Of a DNA stretch of 64,000 nt, positions 1 through 9,307 are shown one piece after another. Position 1 is the stretch's first letter. Every line of letters starts with the position of its first letter. The notes under the pieces were generated by a model. That model was given only the letters and a program-made list of their open reading frames with translations, was not told where the DNA came from and did no database searches. The stretch covers positions 186,001 through 250,000 of the forward strand of contig JAAFJO010000002.1 of assembly GCA_013298145.1 (NCBI GenBank), written 5' to 3'. The position numbers and the translations under genes are program-made. The stretch comes from Betaproteobacteria bacterium. GTDB lineage: Bacteria > Pseudomonadota > Gammaproteobacteria > Burkholderiales > Casimicrobiaceae.

Positions 1-848
1 ACGCCCTCAGCGGCGCGCGCCGAGACGCGCGTGGCAAACGCGCGGGCGACCGACGAAAACTCATCGAAGCTCGGCACATGACAGCGTCGCTCAATGATGT
101 GGATTTCGGCGGCGTTCGCGAAGCGCGCGTTCAGCGTGCGCGCCAAAGCGAGGGGCGTCACCGGATCATCCCGGCAGTGGATTTGTTGCACGGGAGCGCT
201 CACCTGCGGCGCGGCCAAATCGGCGCGATATTGATCGAGCAACAGCCAGCGAACCGGCAGCCACGGGTATGCGTTCTGCGCCACGGCGAGCGCTGAGTCA
301 AAGCTCGAATCGAGTAACAGTCCGCCGACAGGCACCTCGGCGGCGAGCAGTGTCGCAAGCGTGGTACCGAGTGATTCACCAAATACGATGATGCGCTTGG
401 GATCGATTTTCTTTGCGCGCACCAGCTCGTCGTACGCTGTGCGGGTGTCGATGCGAAGGCCCGCCTCGGTGGGCGCGCCCGTTGATCCGCCGTAGCCACG
501 GTAGGAAACCGCGAGGAGCCCCGCGCCGGATTCCGTTAAACGGGCGAACCGCGCGGCACGATTTTCTAAATTCGCTCCGTTGCCGTGAAAGTAGAGAAAC
601 ACGGGTTTCATTGGGTCGCTCGGCGCGATCCACCAAACGATCACCTTTTGTTCATCCCGGGTCAAAAGCGTGGATTGCTGCGGAATTCGATCCGGCGCCC
701 GACTGAGCGCAGTGCCTGGGTTCAGCGGCGTGGTGTTTGGGCGGTATTGCATGCCGCGTTGCGCAACGAACATATAGCCGCATATGGAAACATAGGCTAA
801 TGCCGCAAAGAACAATGCGCTAGCCAGAGCTTTTTTATAAATAGACAT
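1..848 (-). CDS. Alpha/beta hydrolase, Bem46/ABHD17-like (3' end outside window)
   Basis: A reading frame on the minus strand runs from ATG at 848 off the left edge, giving 282 visible residues. A hydrophobic N-terminal segment (about residues 8-28) suggests a membrane anchor. The alpha/beta-hydrolase signatures are present: oxyanion HGNG at 88-91, nucleophile elbow GESLG at 157-161 (Ser159), an acidic pair Asp227/228, and a late His257 in RRCHVPS, in the right order for a Ser-Asp-His triad. It resembles the Bem46/ABHD17 group, usually annotated as serine hydrolases of unknown substrate. The next gene lies divergently to the right. The family call is solid; the substrate is unknown. Confidence 0.85.
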   Translation of the reverse strand, partial: MSIYKKALASALFFAALAYVSICGYMFVAQRGMQYRPNTTPLNPGTALSRAPDRIPQQSTLLTRDEQKVIVWWIAPSDPMKPVFLYFHGNGANLENRAARFARLTESGAGLLAVSYRGYGGSTGAPTEAGLRIDTRTAYDELVRAKKIDPKRIIVFGESLGTTLATLLAAEVPVGGLLLDSSFDSALAVAQNAYPWLPVRWLLLDQYRADLAAPQVSAPVQQIHCRDDPVTPLALARTLNARFANAAEIHIIERRCHVPSFDEFSSVARAFATRVSARAAEG

Positions 849-873
849 CAATAATTAACTGAATCTAACCCCG

Positions 874-1035
874 TTAAAGCGTGAGATTCGTTGGAAAGGC
901 TGATGGGTACATTGCTCCGCAGTTGTCGTCTTTGAACGCGCTCTGCCCAACGTAGCAAAAGCCCGCGATCCCTGGAACCGGCGCAGCTTCGAATTTCGAA
1001 CCTGCGCTGGCACAGTGCCTCCCAATTTTGCGTCT
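874..1035 (-). pseudogene. Possible C-terminal remnant of an exported protein
   Basis: Between the hydrolase and the propeller gene, one minus-strand frame is open for 53 codons, from just after a stop to TAA at 874-876. It reads like the end of a protein, with Gly/Pro/Cys-rich text such as GFCYVGQSAF and YPSAFPTNLTL. It has no start codon. The neighbouring frame is also open upstream, so an old frameshift is possible. I cannot name a family. The rest of the 320-bp gap (849-1169) shows nothing else I can support. Confidence 0.25.
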
Positions 1036-1169
1036 TTATCAAAGCAGACCGTTGTTAATGCAACTGTCGCACTCTCGCGGCATGCCTTGCGATGGGCAGA
1101 ACGCTGCATCGGACGCGTACGCTCATCGGTTGCTGTTCGTGTGGGTCCCTCTTTGTTTCGGAGCATAAG

Positions 1170-2528
1170 ATGCTTTCATGTGTAGCGCGCCTAGGATGGT
1201 CGAAACTCGCACTCGTGATTGCGGCGCTTGCAGGTGCTGGAGCGACTTGTGCAAAGCCGTACACGTTCGTCGCCTTCCATGATCAAAATCAGGTGGGTGT
1301 TTACGATCACGCCGTCGCTGCGTGGCTCGCGCCGATGACGGTAGGCAACGGCCCCGTCGGTGTTGCGCCTGACGCCATCCAGCGCAAGGTATACGTTACC
1401 AACCACCGTTCGGATTCAGTTTCGATTTTTCTCGCGGCGAACCGACAAGTCATTGGGTCGATTGCCCTTCCTGCGGGCTCGCAACCAATGGGGGTAGTTG
1501 TGTCGCCAGTGCAGCCGCGCGCCTACGTCGCAAACTTTGGCACCAACACAGTTTCGGTGATCGATACACAAACCAACGCGGTGGCGTCGAACATCCCCGT
1601 CGGTGCGTTACCCACCGGGATTGCCGTCTCGCCGAGCGGAGACCGCGTGTTCGTTGCTAACACGGGTGACAACACCATCACTGTCATCGATGCGGCAAGC
1701 AATACCGCGTCACAAACTTTGGCGATTGCGCTGCCTGACAACCCGCAGCCGCGCCCTTACGCGTTGGCCTTCGTTCCGGGCGGAAGTGGGCGTTTGGTCA
1801 TCGCAAACAATAACGGCGCAGTCGCCTCGATTCTTGATGGCACCACGTACGCGCCAATTGCGAATGTGGCGCTCGGCGCACACCCAAGTGCGCTCGCGGT
1901 TGTGAATGCCAACAAAGTGTTCGCGCTCAGCAGCACAGGCGCGCTGTTATCGGTGATCGATCCGGTTACCGCAACCGTCAGCAGTGCTGTCGCGCTACCC
2001 AGCGGCGCAATGGGGCTGGCCGCGGCACCCGATGCATCGCTCGCGGCGGTTGTCATCTCCCCCAGCAAAATTGCATCGATTAACACGACTACAAACGCGC
2101 TCGGTGCTGTCGTGACGAGTCCAGTCGCGTTCAACTCCGCGCTGACGCTTGGCGGATTCGTGTTGAATCCAGCCTACGAGTGCTCGCTCGATCTAAACGC
2201 AAACGGTAGCGTTGATAGTGAAGATCTCACGCTGGTGACTCGTTATCTCGTGGGTATGCGAGGCGCAGGACTTATCGCTGGATTTCCGTCGCTGAACAGC
2301 GCTGCGATTGAAGCGCAACTCGCCAGCTTCGATCTTGATGCCGACGGGGATAGCGTGGAGCGATCCACCACCGATGCGATTCTGATTTTGCGAGCGAGCC
2401 GGGGCATCATCGGAAACGCTCTGATCGCGAACGCGCGGAACACCACGATTGCAACCCCTCCGCTGCGCAATGCATCGCTGATTCTTCAGTGGATGCTCGA
2501 TGCGCACGGGGTGAATTGTTTGCCTTGA
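1170..2528 (+). CDS. Exported YVTN-type beta-propeller protein with dockerin-like C-terminus
   Basis: A 452-residue exported protein. I chose ATG 1170 because it has GGAG six bases upstream and gives a normal signal peptide (LALVIAALAGAGATCA). Residues about 30-330 contain repeated blades with text such as VYVTNHRSDSVSIF, AYVANFGTNTVSVID and VFVANTGDNTITVID, the 40-residue YVTN/lactonase-like propeller repeat. The C-terminus has two dockerin-like calcium-binding segments, one beginning CSLDLNANGSVDSEDL and one beginning DLDADGD, each followed by a LxLRxxxGxxG-type helix, and ends in a Cys near the C-terminus. A related module occurs in the DUF1566 protein at 51066-52046. It is probably a periplasmic or extracellular binding or scaffold protein; no enzyme activity is evident. 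Confidence 0.8.
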   Translation: MLSCVARLGWSKLALVIAALAGAGATCAKPYTFVAFHDQNQVGVYDHAVAAWLAPMTVGNGPVGVAPDAIQRKVYVTNHRSDSVSIFLAANRQVIGSIALPAGSQPMGVVVSPVQPRAYVANFGTNTVSVIDTQTNAVASNIPVGALPTGIAVSPSGDRVFVANTGDNTITVIDAASNTASQTLAIALPDNPQPRPYALAFVPGGSGRLVIANNNGAVASILDGTTYAPIANVALGAHPSALAVVNANKVFALSSTGALLSVIDPVTATVSSAVALPSGAMGLAAAPDASLAAVVISPSKIASINTTTNALGAVVTSPVAFNSALTLGGFVLNPAYECSLDLNANGSVDSEDLTLVTRYLVGMRGAGLIAGFPSLNSAAIEAQLASFDLDADGDSVERSTTDAILILRASRGIIGNALIANARNTTIATPPLRNASLILQWMLDAHGVNCLP

Positions 2529-2571
2529 AGACCACTTCATTGAGTTTGAAAAACAAACTGGGAATCCAAGT

Positions 2572-3318
2572 ATGAAACCGTTATCTTTATTGCAAGTCAT
2601 TGCGCTCGCTGCTTCGTGTTTTGCGTTAGCGCAACCTGCGCGCGCCCAGTTTGATGCCAATCTTGTCTTTACGCCCGTCGCTCCTTGTCGCATCGCTGAT
2701 ACGCGCGCGGTAGGCGGCATCATGGCCGCAAATGTAGCGCGAGCCTTCGATGTCACGGCCGTCAGTAACTACAGTTTCCAGGGCGGCGAGGCATCGAATT
2801 GCAATATCGGCGCTGCCGGTTCGTTCGCGGCGTTGGCTACGAATATCACTGTAATCAATCCGAATGCGTCCGGCAGTCTCAAAGCCTATGCTTTCGGCGC
2901 GGCCGTGCCAGCAACGGCGAATACGATGTCCTATGCGGCCGGTGAGGTTCGCACTGTGTTCACCATCGTCAAGCTAGACCAGACCGCCTCAGCGAATGAA
3001 ATGTCGGTGATATCCAGCGCAAGCGCCCATCTCACAATAGATGTCGTCGGCTATTTCACGCAGGCGGCGACCGTTGCAGCGCCCTCGCTGCAATGCCAGG
3101 AAACTGCGGAAACAAGTGTGACGATTGCGCCAGGTGCGTCGGACGACGCGTTTGCACCGGTGTGCGCTGCGGGTTTTGTGCAAACGTCAACCAACTGCAG
3201 AAATTCATCGTTTTTCGTGCCGTTTGCCTGGATTGCAGGCGGAGCGTGCTCCGCTCGGAACGGTACAGCGAGCGCGGTCACGATTCGCGCAACGCGTACG
3301 TGTTGCCGCATTCAGTAA
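2572..3318 (+). CDS. Exported protein of unknown function
   Basis: A 248-residue protein with a clear signal peptide (hydrophobic LLQVIALAASCFALA, cleavage near ARAQ). The mature part starts with FTPVAPCRIADTR, a motif I have seen at the start of Cys-rich secreted proteins from several bacterial groups, and then looks beta-rich and small-residue-rich. Several Cys in the C-terminal third (LQC, VCAAG, NCRNS, GGACS, TCC) suggest disulfides. It lies 43 bp after the propeller gene on the same strand, so the two may be co-transcribed and co-exported. uvrA starts 67 bp downstream. No catalytic motif was recognised. Confidence 0.7.
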   Translation: MKPLSLLQVIALAASCFALAQPARAQFDANLVFTPVAPCRIADTRAVGGIMAANVARAFDVTAVSNYSFQGGEASNCNIGAAGSFAALATNITVINPNASGSLKAYAFGAAVPATANTMSYAAGEVRTVFTIVKLDQTASANEMSVISSASAHLTIDVVGYFTQAATVAAPSLQCQETAETSVTIAPGASDDAFAPVCAAGFVQTSTNCRNSSFFVPFAWIAGGACSARNGTASAVTIRATRTCCRIQ

Positions 3319-3385
3319 GTGCGGGAGGCGATAATCCAGCGATCACGACCCATGTCGCCATTGATGTGGCGCAAGCGCCTGATCC

Positions 3386-6229
3386 ATGGATTTCCTCCGC
3401 GTGCGCGGTGCGCGCACTCACAACTTAAAAAATATCAATCTCGACATTCCGAAACACAAGCTCGTGGTGATCACGGGTTTGTCAGGGTCGGGCAAGTCGT
3501 CTCTTGCGTTTGACACGCTTTATGCCGAAGGGCAGCGTCGTTATGTCGAGTCGCTTTCCGCCTATGCGCGGCAGTTTCTTCAGCTCACTGACAAACCTGA
3601 CGTTGATCTGATCGAAGGCTTGTCGCCGGCGATTGCGATTGAGCAGAAGGCGACCAGTCACAACCCGCGATCCACTGTTGGTACGGTGACTGAGATTCAC
3701 GACTATCTGCGCTTGCTTTACGCGCGCGTGGGCGATCCATATTGTCCAAATCACCCGCACATCAAACTCGAAGCGCAGACGATCTCGCAAATGGTCGATG
3801 CTTTGCTGGCGCTGCCGAGCGATACGCGAGTCATGTTGCTTGCACCTGCGATTAGCGAGCGGAAAGGCGAACACGTCGAGCTATTGATTGAGCTCAAAGC
3901 AAAAGGCTTCACAAAAGTGCGCGTGGACGGCGACGTGGTCGAGCTTGACCCATTACCAAAGCTCGCGAAGACGACGAAGCACACCATTGAAGTGGTGGTT
4001 GATCGCGTAAAAATCCGCGCTGATCAAAAGCAGCGGCTTGCCGAGTCGTTCGAAACCGCATGCAATTTAGGCGGCGGTCGAGCGCTGGCGGTCGACATGG
4101 ATTCGGGGAAATCGACGCTTTTCTCTTCAAAGTTCGCCTGCCCGATCTGCGATTACTCGCTCGCTGAACTTGAGCCGCGGCTCTTTTCGTTCAATTCACC
4201 GATGGGCGCGTGTCCCACCTGTGACGGTTTGGGTGCGGTTGATGAATTCGAAGCGTCGCGCATCGTTTCGCATCCCGAGCTCTCGCTCGCGGGCGGTGCC
4301 ATTCGTGGCTGGGATCGGCGAACGATTTACTACTTTCAGTTGGTGCAAGCGCTCGCGGCGCACTACAAATTCGATGTCGAGAAACCGTGGAACGAGCTTT
4401 CGCAAAAGGCACGCGATGTGGTGCTTTTTGGTAGCGGCGATGAGGCGATTGAGTTCGCCTACGTGAGCGAGAAAGGCTTCGAACAAAAGAGGAAGCATCC
4501 GTTTGAAGGTGTGATCCCCAATTTCAAGCGCCGTTATCGTGAAACTGAATCGAGCATGGTGCGCGAAGAGCTCGCGAAATATATGTCGAGGAGCGGCTGC
4601 CCTGATTGCGGCGGTGCGCGCATCAAGCGCGAAGCGCGGTTCGTAAAGGTGGGTGATGGCAAACAGAGCCGCGCGATTTACGAGCTTTCTGCACTGCCTT
4701 TACATGAGAGCGCCGCGTATTTTGAAGCGCTCAAACTCGATGGCGCGAAAAAGAAAATCGCGGAGCGGATTGTTTGGGAAATCAAAAGCCGAGTCGGCTT
4801 TTTGAACAATGTCGGACTTGAATATCTGTCGCTGGATCGAAGCGCGGAAACGCTCTCGGGTGGTGAAGCGCAACGAATTTGTTTGGCGTCGCAGATTGGT
4901 TCGGGGCTGACGGGTGTGATGTATGTGCTCGATGAGCCATCGATTGGTTTGCATCAACGCGACAATGATCGACTGCTCGCCACCTTGAAGCACTTGCGCG
5001 ATCTTGGCAATACCGTGCTCGTCGTCGAACATGATGAAGACGCGATTATGAGCGCGGATTACGTGATCGATCTCGGCCCCGCGGCGGGCGTGCACGGCGG
5101 GGAAATCGTCGCGCAAGGCAAACCGAGCGACATCAAGAAGAGCGCGAAGTCTTTAACGGGCTTGTATCTCTCAGGAAAGAAGCAAATCGCGCTTCCGAAA
5201 AAGCGGATCGCACCCAACAAGAAGAAGCAGATCACGGTTCGCGGCGCGCGTGGTAACAACTTAAAAAACGTGGACGTGAGTTTTCCCGTGGGCTTACTCA
5301 CATGCGTCACCGGGGTGTCGGGTTCAGGTAAATCAACGCTCGTCAACGACACTTTGTTTCGCGCCGCAGCGAAGAAAATCTACTCAAGCGTTGATGAGCC
5401 CGCCGCACATAAATCAATGACGGGCCTTGAGCATTTCGACAAGGTGATCGACGTGGATCAAAGCCCGATTGGGCGCACGCCGCGTTCGAACCCAGCGACG
5501 TATACAGGGCTATTCACTCCCATTCGCGAACTCTTCGCGCAAACGCCGCAAGCGCGCGAGCGTGGTTACGAGCCAGGCCGCTTTTCTTTCAATGTGAAAG
5601 GCGGGCGCTGCGAGGCGTGTGAAGGCGATGGGGTGATCAAAGTGGAGATGCATTTCCTTCCGGATGTGTACGTGCTGTGTGATGTGTGTCACGGCAAACG
5701 CTACAACCGCGAAACGCTTGATATTCAGTATCGTGGGAAAAATATCAGCGAAGTGCTGGAGCTCACGGTTGAGGATGCGAAAGCGTTTTTCTCTGCCGTG
5801 CCAACGGTCGCGCAGAAGGTCAATCTATTGGACGAAGTAGGGTTGGGCTATGTGAAGCTCGGTCAAGCGGCGACCACGCTCTCGGGCGGTGAGGCGCAGC
5901 GCGTGAAGCTCGCGCTCGAACTCTCCAAGCGCGACACCGGTAACACGCTCTACATTCTTGATGAACCCACCACGGGTTTGCATTTCGCTGACATCGACCT
6001 CTTGATGAAAGTGATCTATCGCTTGCGCGATCATGGCAACACGGTGGTGGTGATTGAACACAACCTCGATGTGATCAAGACGGCCGATTGGATCATCGAT
6101 ATGGGCCCCGAGGGCGGCGACGGCGGTGGCACGGTGGTGGTGGAGGGAACGCCCGAAACTGTAGCGTCGGAGGCTAAGTCGTACACCGGTCGGTATTTGC
6201 GCGAGTTACTTTCTCGAAAGATGAAATAG
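3386..6229 (+). CDS. uvrA: Excinuclease ABC subunit A (UvrA)
   Basis: The damage-recognition ATPase of nucleotide excision repair; it acts as a dimer with UvrB in the cytoplasm. At 947 residues it is full length. It has the duplicated ABC architecture: first Walker [10 protein letters not shown] at 31-39, first zinc module with CPIC and CPTC pairs, first signature LSGGEAQRI with VLDEPSIGL, then second Walker [10 protein letters not shown], the second zinc module (CEAC and CDVC pairs), second signature LSGGEAQRV and ILDEPTTGL. The N-terminus ([17 protein letters not shown]) is typical, which supports ATG 3386 although no strong Shine-Dalgarno sequence is visible. No LexA box was recognised upstream. 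Confidence 0.98.
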   Translation: MDFLRVRGARTHNLKNINLDIPKHKLVVITGLSGSGKSSLAFDTLYAEGQRRYVESLSAYARQFLQLTDKPDVDLIEGLSPAIAIEQKATSHNPRSTVGTVTEIHDYLRLLYARVGDPYCPNHPHIKLEAQTISQMVDALLALPSDTRVMLLAPAISERKGEHVELLIELKAKGFTKVRVDGDVVELDPLPKLAKTTKHTIEVVVDRVKIRADQKQRLAESFETACNLGGGRALAVDMDSGKSTLFSSKFACPICDYSLAELEPRLFSFNSPMGACPTCDGLGAVDEFEASRIVSHPELSLAGGAIRGWDRRTIYYFQLVQALAAHYKFDVEKPWNELSQKARDVVLFGSGDEAIEFAYVSEKGFEQKRKHPFEGVIPNFKRRYRETESSMVREELAKYMSRSGCPDCGGARIKREARFVKVGDGKQSRAIYELSALPLHESAAYFEALKLDGAKKKIAERIVWEIKSRVGFLNNVGLEYLSLDRSAETLSGGEAQRICLASQIGSGLTGVMYVLDEPSIGLHQRDNDRLLATLKHLRDLGNTVLVVEHDEDAIMSADYVIDLGPAAGVHGGEIVAQGKPSDIKKSAKSLTGLYLSGKKQIALPKKRIAPNKKKQITVRGARGNNLKNVDVSFPVGLLTCVTGVSGSGKSTLVNDTLFRAAAKKIYSSVDEPAAHKSMTGLEHFDKVIDVDQSPIGRTPRSNPATYTGLFTPIRELFAQTPQARERGYEPGRFSFNVKGGRCEACEGDGVIKVEMHFLPDVYVLCDVCHGKRYNRETLDIQYRGKNISEVLELTVEDAKAFFSAVPTVAQKVNLLDEVGLGYVKLGQAATTLSGGEAQRVKLALELSKRDTGNTLYILDEPTTGLHFADIDLLMKVIYRLRDHGNTVVVIEHNLDVIKTADWIIDMGPEGGDGGGTVVVEGTPETVASEAKSYTGRYLRELLSRKMK

Positions 6230-6253
6230 CAATCGGCAGCTAGCCAAGCTTAA

Positions 6254-6265
6254 TTATGGGCTAGA
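6254..6265 (+). repeat. Intergenic GGGCTAR motif, copy in the uvrA-ubiA gap
   Basis: In the AT-rich 156-bp gap between the convergent uvrA and ubiA genes the sequence TTATGGGCTAGA occurs. Close relatives of this 12-mer sit in at least five other AT-rich intergenic gaps of this window (35505-35516 and 43537-43548 on +; 48314-48325, 52782-52793 and 56059-56070 on -). The role is unknown. Confidence 0.3.
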
Positions 6266-6385
6266 CGGTGATTTCGCTTAATACGGGTTTAAGACGAAAT
6301 AAGCTATTCGTCCAGAAGTAATTGGGCGGTAAGCAAAAATTTATTCTAGAAAGAATCGTCACCGAACCTCGCTCACAACCTTCGA

Positions 6386-7282
6386 TCAGTACCACTGCGG
6401 GTACGCATTCCGTCGTATTGCGTAGTCGAGCGCAAGGCCGACAAACACACAAAGCCCAAGCAGATTATTGCCGCGGAACGCCGCGAAACACTTCATCCTG
6501 TCTCGACCCTGAATCAGGGTGAAGTGTTGAATCGCGAGTACCGCTGCGAGCAGCAAGCCGCCGTAATAAATCGGCCCCGCTTGCAGTTCAACCCCGACTA
6601 ATGCCATTCCGCACAAGAACGCGACGTAGCAGAACGAAATCGCAATCACATCGAAGCGACCGAAAAAAATCGCAGAGGTTTTGATCCCGATTTTGATGTC
6701 GTCATCACGATCAACCATCGCGTATTCCGTGTCATATGCCATCACCCAAAAAAAATTGATCGCTACAAGTGCCCACGCAATCATTGGCACTTCGCCGCGT
6801 CCGGCAGCAAAGGCCATGGGGATACCCATGCTGAACGCGACGCCCAAGATGGCCTGCGGCACCGCGAAGAAGCGCTTGGTAAACGGATAAATGATCGCAA
6901 TGGCGAGCGCGGGTAGTGCCCAAAAACGTGCCGCCCAATTGAGTGGAATCAAGAGCATCGCCGCTGCGAGCGCAAAGAAGACGCCGACCCACAGTGCTTC
7001 TTTTCCCGAAATCTCGCCGGACGCGAGCGGACGCATTTCTGTGCGTTTCACTGCGCCATCAAAGTCTCGATCCGCCCAATCGTTTACGGCGCAGCCAGCA
7101 GAGCGCATCAGGATCGTTCCGAGTACGAAGATCCAGACGAAACGCACGTCTGGTGCGCCGTAGCCCGCAATCCAAAGCCCCCAGAGCGTGGGCCACATTA
7201 AAAGCATGAAGCCGACCGGTTTGTCAAGCCGAACGAGGCGTTCGTACGCGCTGAGTTTCGCCTTAACAAAACTGAGGGTCAT
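6386..7282 (-). CDS. ubiA: 4-hydroxybenzoate polyprenyltransferase (UbiA)
   Basis: Inner-membrane prenyltransferase that joins a polyprenyl chain to 4-hydroxybenzoate in ubiquinone synthesis. At 298 residues it has the usual length. Both Asp-rich Mg/diphosphate-binding motifs are present: NDWADRDFD at 67-75 and DTEYAMVDRDDD near residue 190. About eight hydrophobic helices are visible. The N-terminus (YERLVRLDKPVGFMLLMWP) is characteristic of UbiA. Its start overlaps the stop of the upstream epimerase-like gene by four bases (ATGA), so the two are probably translationally coupled. Confidence 0.95.
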   Translation of the reverse strand: MTLSFVKAKLSAYERLVRLDKPVGFMLLMWPTLWGLWIAGYGAPDVRFVWIFVLGTILMRSAGCAVNDWADRDFDGAVKRTEMRPLASGEISGKEALWVGVFFALAAAMLLIPLNWAARFWALPALAIAIIYPFTKRFFAVPQAILGVAFSMGIPMAFAAGRGEVPMIAWALVAINFFWVMAYDTEYAMVDRDDDIKIGIKTSAIFFGRFDVIAISFCYVAFLCGMALVGVELQAGPIYYGGLLLAAVLAIQHFTLIQGRDRMKCFAAFRGNNLLGLCVFVGLALDYAIRRNAYPQWY

Positions 7283-8265
7283 ACATCAAGACTTCGTTGT
7301 AGCGCGTCGGTTGGATTCATCGATTGAAGGAGCGTGTCGGGGGTCGGATAGCGCATCACCAAACGCAGCTCACGTTTCATGCGCGTATTTTCAATGCGTC
7401 GAGATTCGCTCATGAATGAAAGCATCATCGGCGTGATGTGCCTGGCGAGTTCTCCTCGGCTCATGCGCGGCGGGCGTACGAACCCGAGCGCGTCGGCGAC
7501 GCGATCGAAGTAATCTCCCATTTTCCATTCGGCATCATCCACGATGTTGTACGTTCGCCCTGCGCGCGCTCGGAAGACAGAGAGCCAAATTGCGTGAGCG
7601 AGGTCGTCAGCATGAATGTGATTCGTATACACGTCTTCGGCAGCTACAAGCGCTGGCAGGCGCTCACGCAAACGCTCAATCGGCAGACGTGTTTGTGCGT
7701 AGATCCCGGGGACGCGCAACACGGCCATTCGCGTCTGTGCTGAGTTGCGAACTCGCCGCTCAGCCGCGACACGACGCGCCGCGCGTGCGCTTTGTGCGCG
7801 AAGCACACTCACTTCACTCACCCGCTCGCCCGCGCGATCCCCGTAAACGCCTGTGGTGCTCACGTAAACATCGGTAAGCGTCGACTTGCCGCGCCGATCT
7901 AAGTGCGCGCGCGCGCTGCGGCGTAACGCTTCGAAACGCCGCTCACCTCGTAACGGGCGAGTAAGCGCGCGCGACCTCGCAGCGATCCAGCGCTTCACCC
8001 GAGGATCATCGCCGCCGATGTTCGGCGGCGGCGCAAGAAAGATGGTGGCCGCGCTTGATCGCGCGATATTCGCCGCGCGCAACAGGCTTATTCGCGAATC
8101 AAGATCGCCGCTCACCGATAATACGGAGGAGGCCCGCGCACGCGTGCGAGCCTCATCACTGCGGGTGAGTCCGAACCAGCGTGCGCGACGAGCAGGCTCA
8201 GACAACGCCAAGCGCTGGGCGACGTCACCCATCCCAATCATCATGAACCGAAGTTTTCGCGACAT
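7279..8265 (-). CDS. NAD-dependent epimerase/dehydratase family (atypical SDR)
   Basis: A 328-residue protein with an N-terminal nucleotide-binding beta-alpha-beta turn of degenerate form (FMMIGMGDVAQRL instead of GxxGxxG) and text typical of the atypical SDR/YeeZ-like group: TGVYGDRAGERVSE, VLRVPGIYA, and a late HIHADDLA segment. The substrate is unknown. I chose ATG 8265; the alternative ATG 8280 would overlap the start of the divergent gene at 8272. It overlaps ubiA by 4 bp downstream. The protein is unusually Arg-rich. Confidence 0.8.
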   Translation of the reverse strand: MSRKLRFMMIGMGDVAQRLALSEPARRARWFGLTRSDEARTRARASSVLSVSGDLDSRISLLRAANIARSSAATIFLAPPPNIGGDDPRVKRWIAARSRALTRPLRGERRFEALRRSARAHLDRRGKSTLTDVYVSTTGVYGDRAGERVSEVSVLRAQSARAARRVAAERRVRNSAQTRMAVLRVPGIYAQTRLPIERLRERLPALVAAEDVYTNHIHADDLAHAIWLSVFRARAGRTYNIVDDAEWKMGDYFDRVADALGFVRPPRMSRGELARHITPMMLSFMSESRRIENTRMKRELRLVMRYPTPDTLLQSMNPTDALQRSLDV

Positions 8266-8271
8266 CGTCAC

Positions 8272-9300
8272 ATGCCTCAAGTCACACTAGAGCCAGGCGG
8301 CGCAACGTTTGAATGCGCCGCAGAAGAATCTATTTTGTCAGCTGCGTTGCGCGCGGGCTACCTCATCCCGTACGGTTGCAAGAATGGCGCGTGCGGTTCG
8401 TGCAAAGGTACGCTCAAATCGGGCGAGCTGCGCTACGGTGCGTATCAAACTTCGACCTTGCCTGAGGCTGAGCGAGTCCAAGGCAAAGCGCTTTTTTGCG
8501 TCGCTCATCCGGTGGGTGATGTGGTGATTGAGGCGCGCGATGTTCGAAAGACGGGCGACATTGTGGTGAAAACCATGCCGTGTCGGATCGAGCATCTTGA
8601 TCGCGTGACCGATGACGTAATGATTGTGCGCTTCAAACTGCCTTCGAGCGAGCGTTTGCTTTATCGCGCTGGCCAGTACATGGAGTTCATCCTTAAAGAT
8701 GGTGCGCGGCGAAGCTTTTCGATGGCCAACGCCCCGCATGATGACGCGCTCATTGAGCTACACATTCGCCACATGTCCGGCGGGCTATTCACGGATCGCC
8801 TATTTGGCGTACGCGATCCGGCGGTGAAGGTGCGTGAAATTTTCCGATTTGAAGGGCCGCACGGATCATTTTTCCTCCGCGAGGAATCGGAAAAGCCCAT
8901 CATATTTCTCGCTAGCGGCACGGGCTTCGCGCCGATAAAGGCGATCGTCGAACACATGATCTACACCGGCAATCGACGCAAAGCCGTGATCTATTGGGGC
9001 GGCAGGCGCCCTAGTGATCTTTACCTTGATCATCTCGTTCGATCTTGGGTTGCGAAGTATCCCGATCAGTTCAGCTATGTACCCGTAGTAAGCAATGCCC
9101 TAGCGGAGGATGATTGGCAGGGGCGCACTGGGTTCGTGCACCGCGCAGTGATGGAGGACTTACCTGACCTTTCCGCTCATCAGGTGTACGCCTGTGGAGC
9201 ACCTGTTGTGATCGATTCCGCACGGCGAGACTTCGTCGCTGAGCGCCGACTGCCTGAGAGTGATTTTTTCGCCGATAGCTTTACTTCACCCGGGCGCTAG
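8272..9300 (+). CDS. 2Fe-2S ferredoxin / FAD-NAD(P)H reductase fusion (CDP-6-deoxy-3,4-glucoseen reductase-like)
   Basis: A 342-residue electron-transfer protein. Residues 1-90 form a plant-type [2Fe-2S] domain with Cys36, Cys41, Cys44 and Cys76 (CKNGACGSC and FCVAHP). Residues about 95-335 form a ferredoxin-NADP reductase module with the FAD motif RRSFSMAN, the nucleotide motif LASGTGFAPI and a late VYACGAPVVIDSA. The best-known name for this arrangement in betaproteobacteria is CDP-6-deoxy-delta-3,4-glucoseen reductase, but no deoxysugar partner is nearby, so the physiological acceptor is unknown. The start is only 6 bp from the divergent start at 8265, leaving no room for a separate promoter region. 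Confidence 0.88.
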   Translation: MPQVTLEPGGATFECAAEESILSAALRAGYLIPYGCKNGACGSCKGTLKSGELRYGAYQTSTLPEAERVQGKALFCVAHPVGDVVIEARDVRKTGDIVVKTMPCRIEHLDRVTDDVMIVRFKLPSSERLLYRAGQYMEFILKDGARRSFSMANAPHDDALIELHIRHMSGGLFTDRLFGVRDPAVKVREIFRFEGPHGSFFLREESEKPIIFLASGTGFAPIKAIVEHMIYTGNRRKAVIYWGGRRPSDLYLDHLVRSWVAKYPDQFSYVPVVSNALAEDDWQGRTGFVHRAVMEDLPDLSAHQVYACGAPVVIDSARRDFVAERRLPESDFFADSFTSPGR

Positions 9301-9307
9301 CTTGCGT

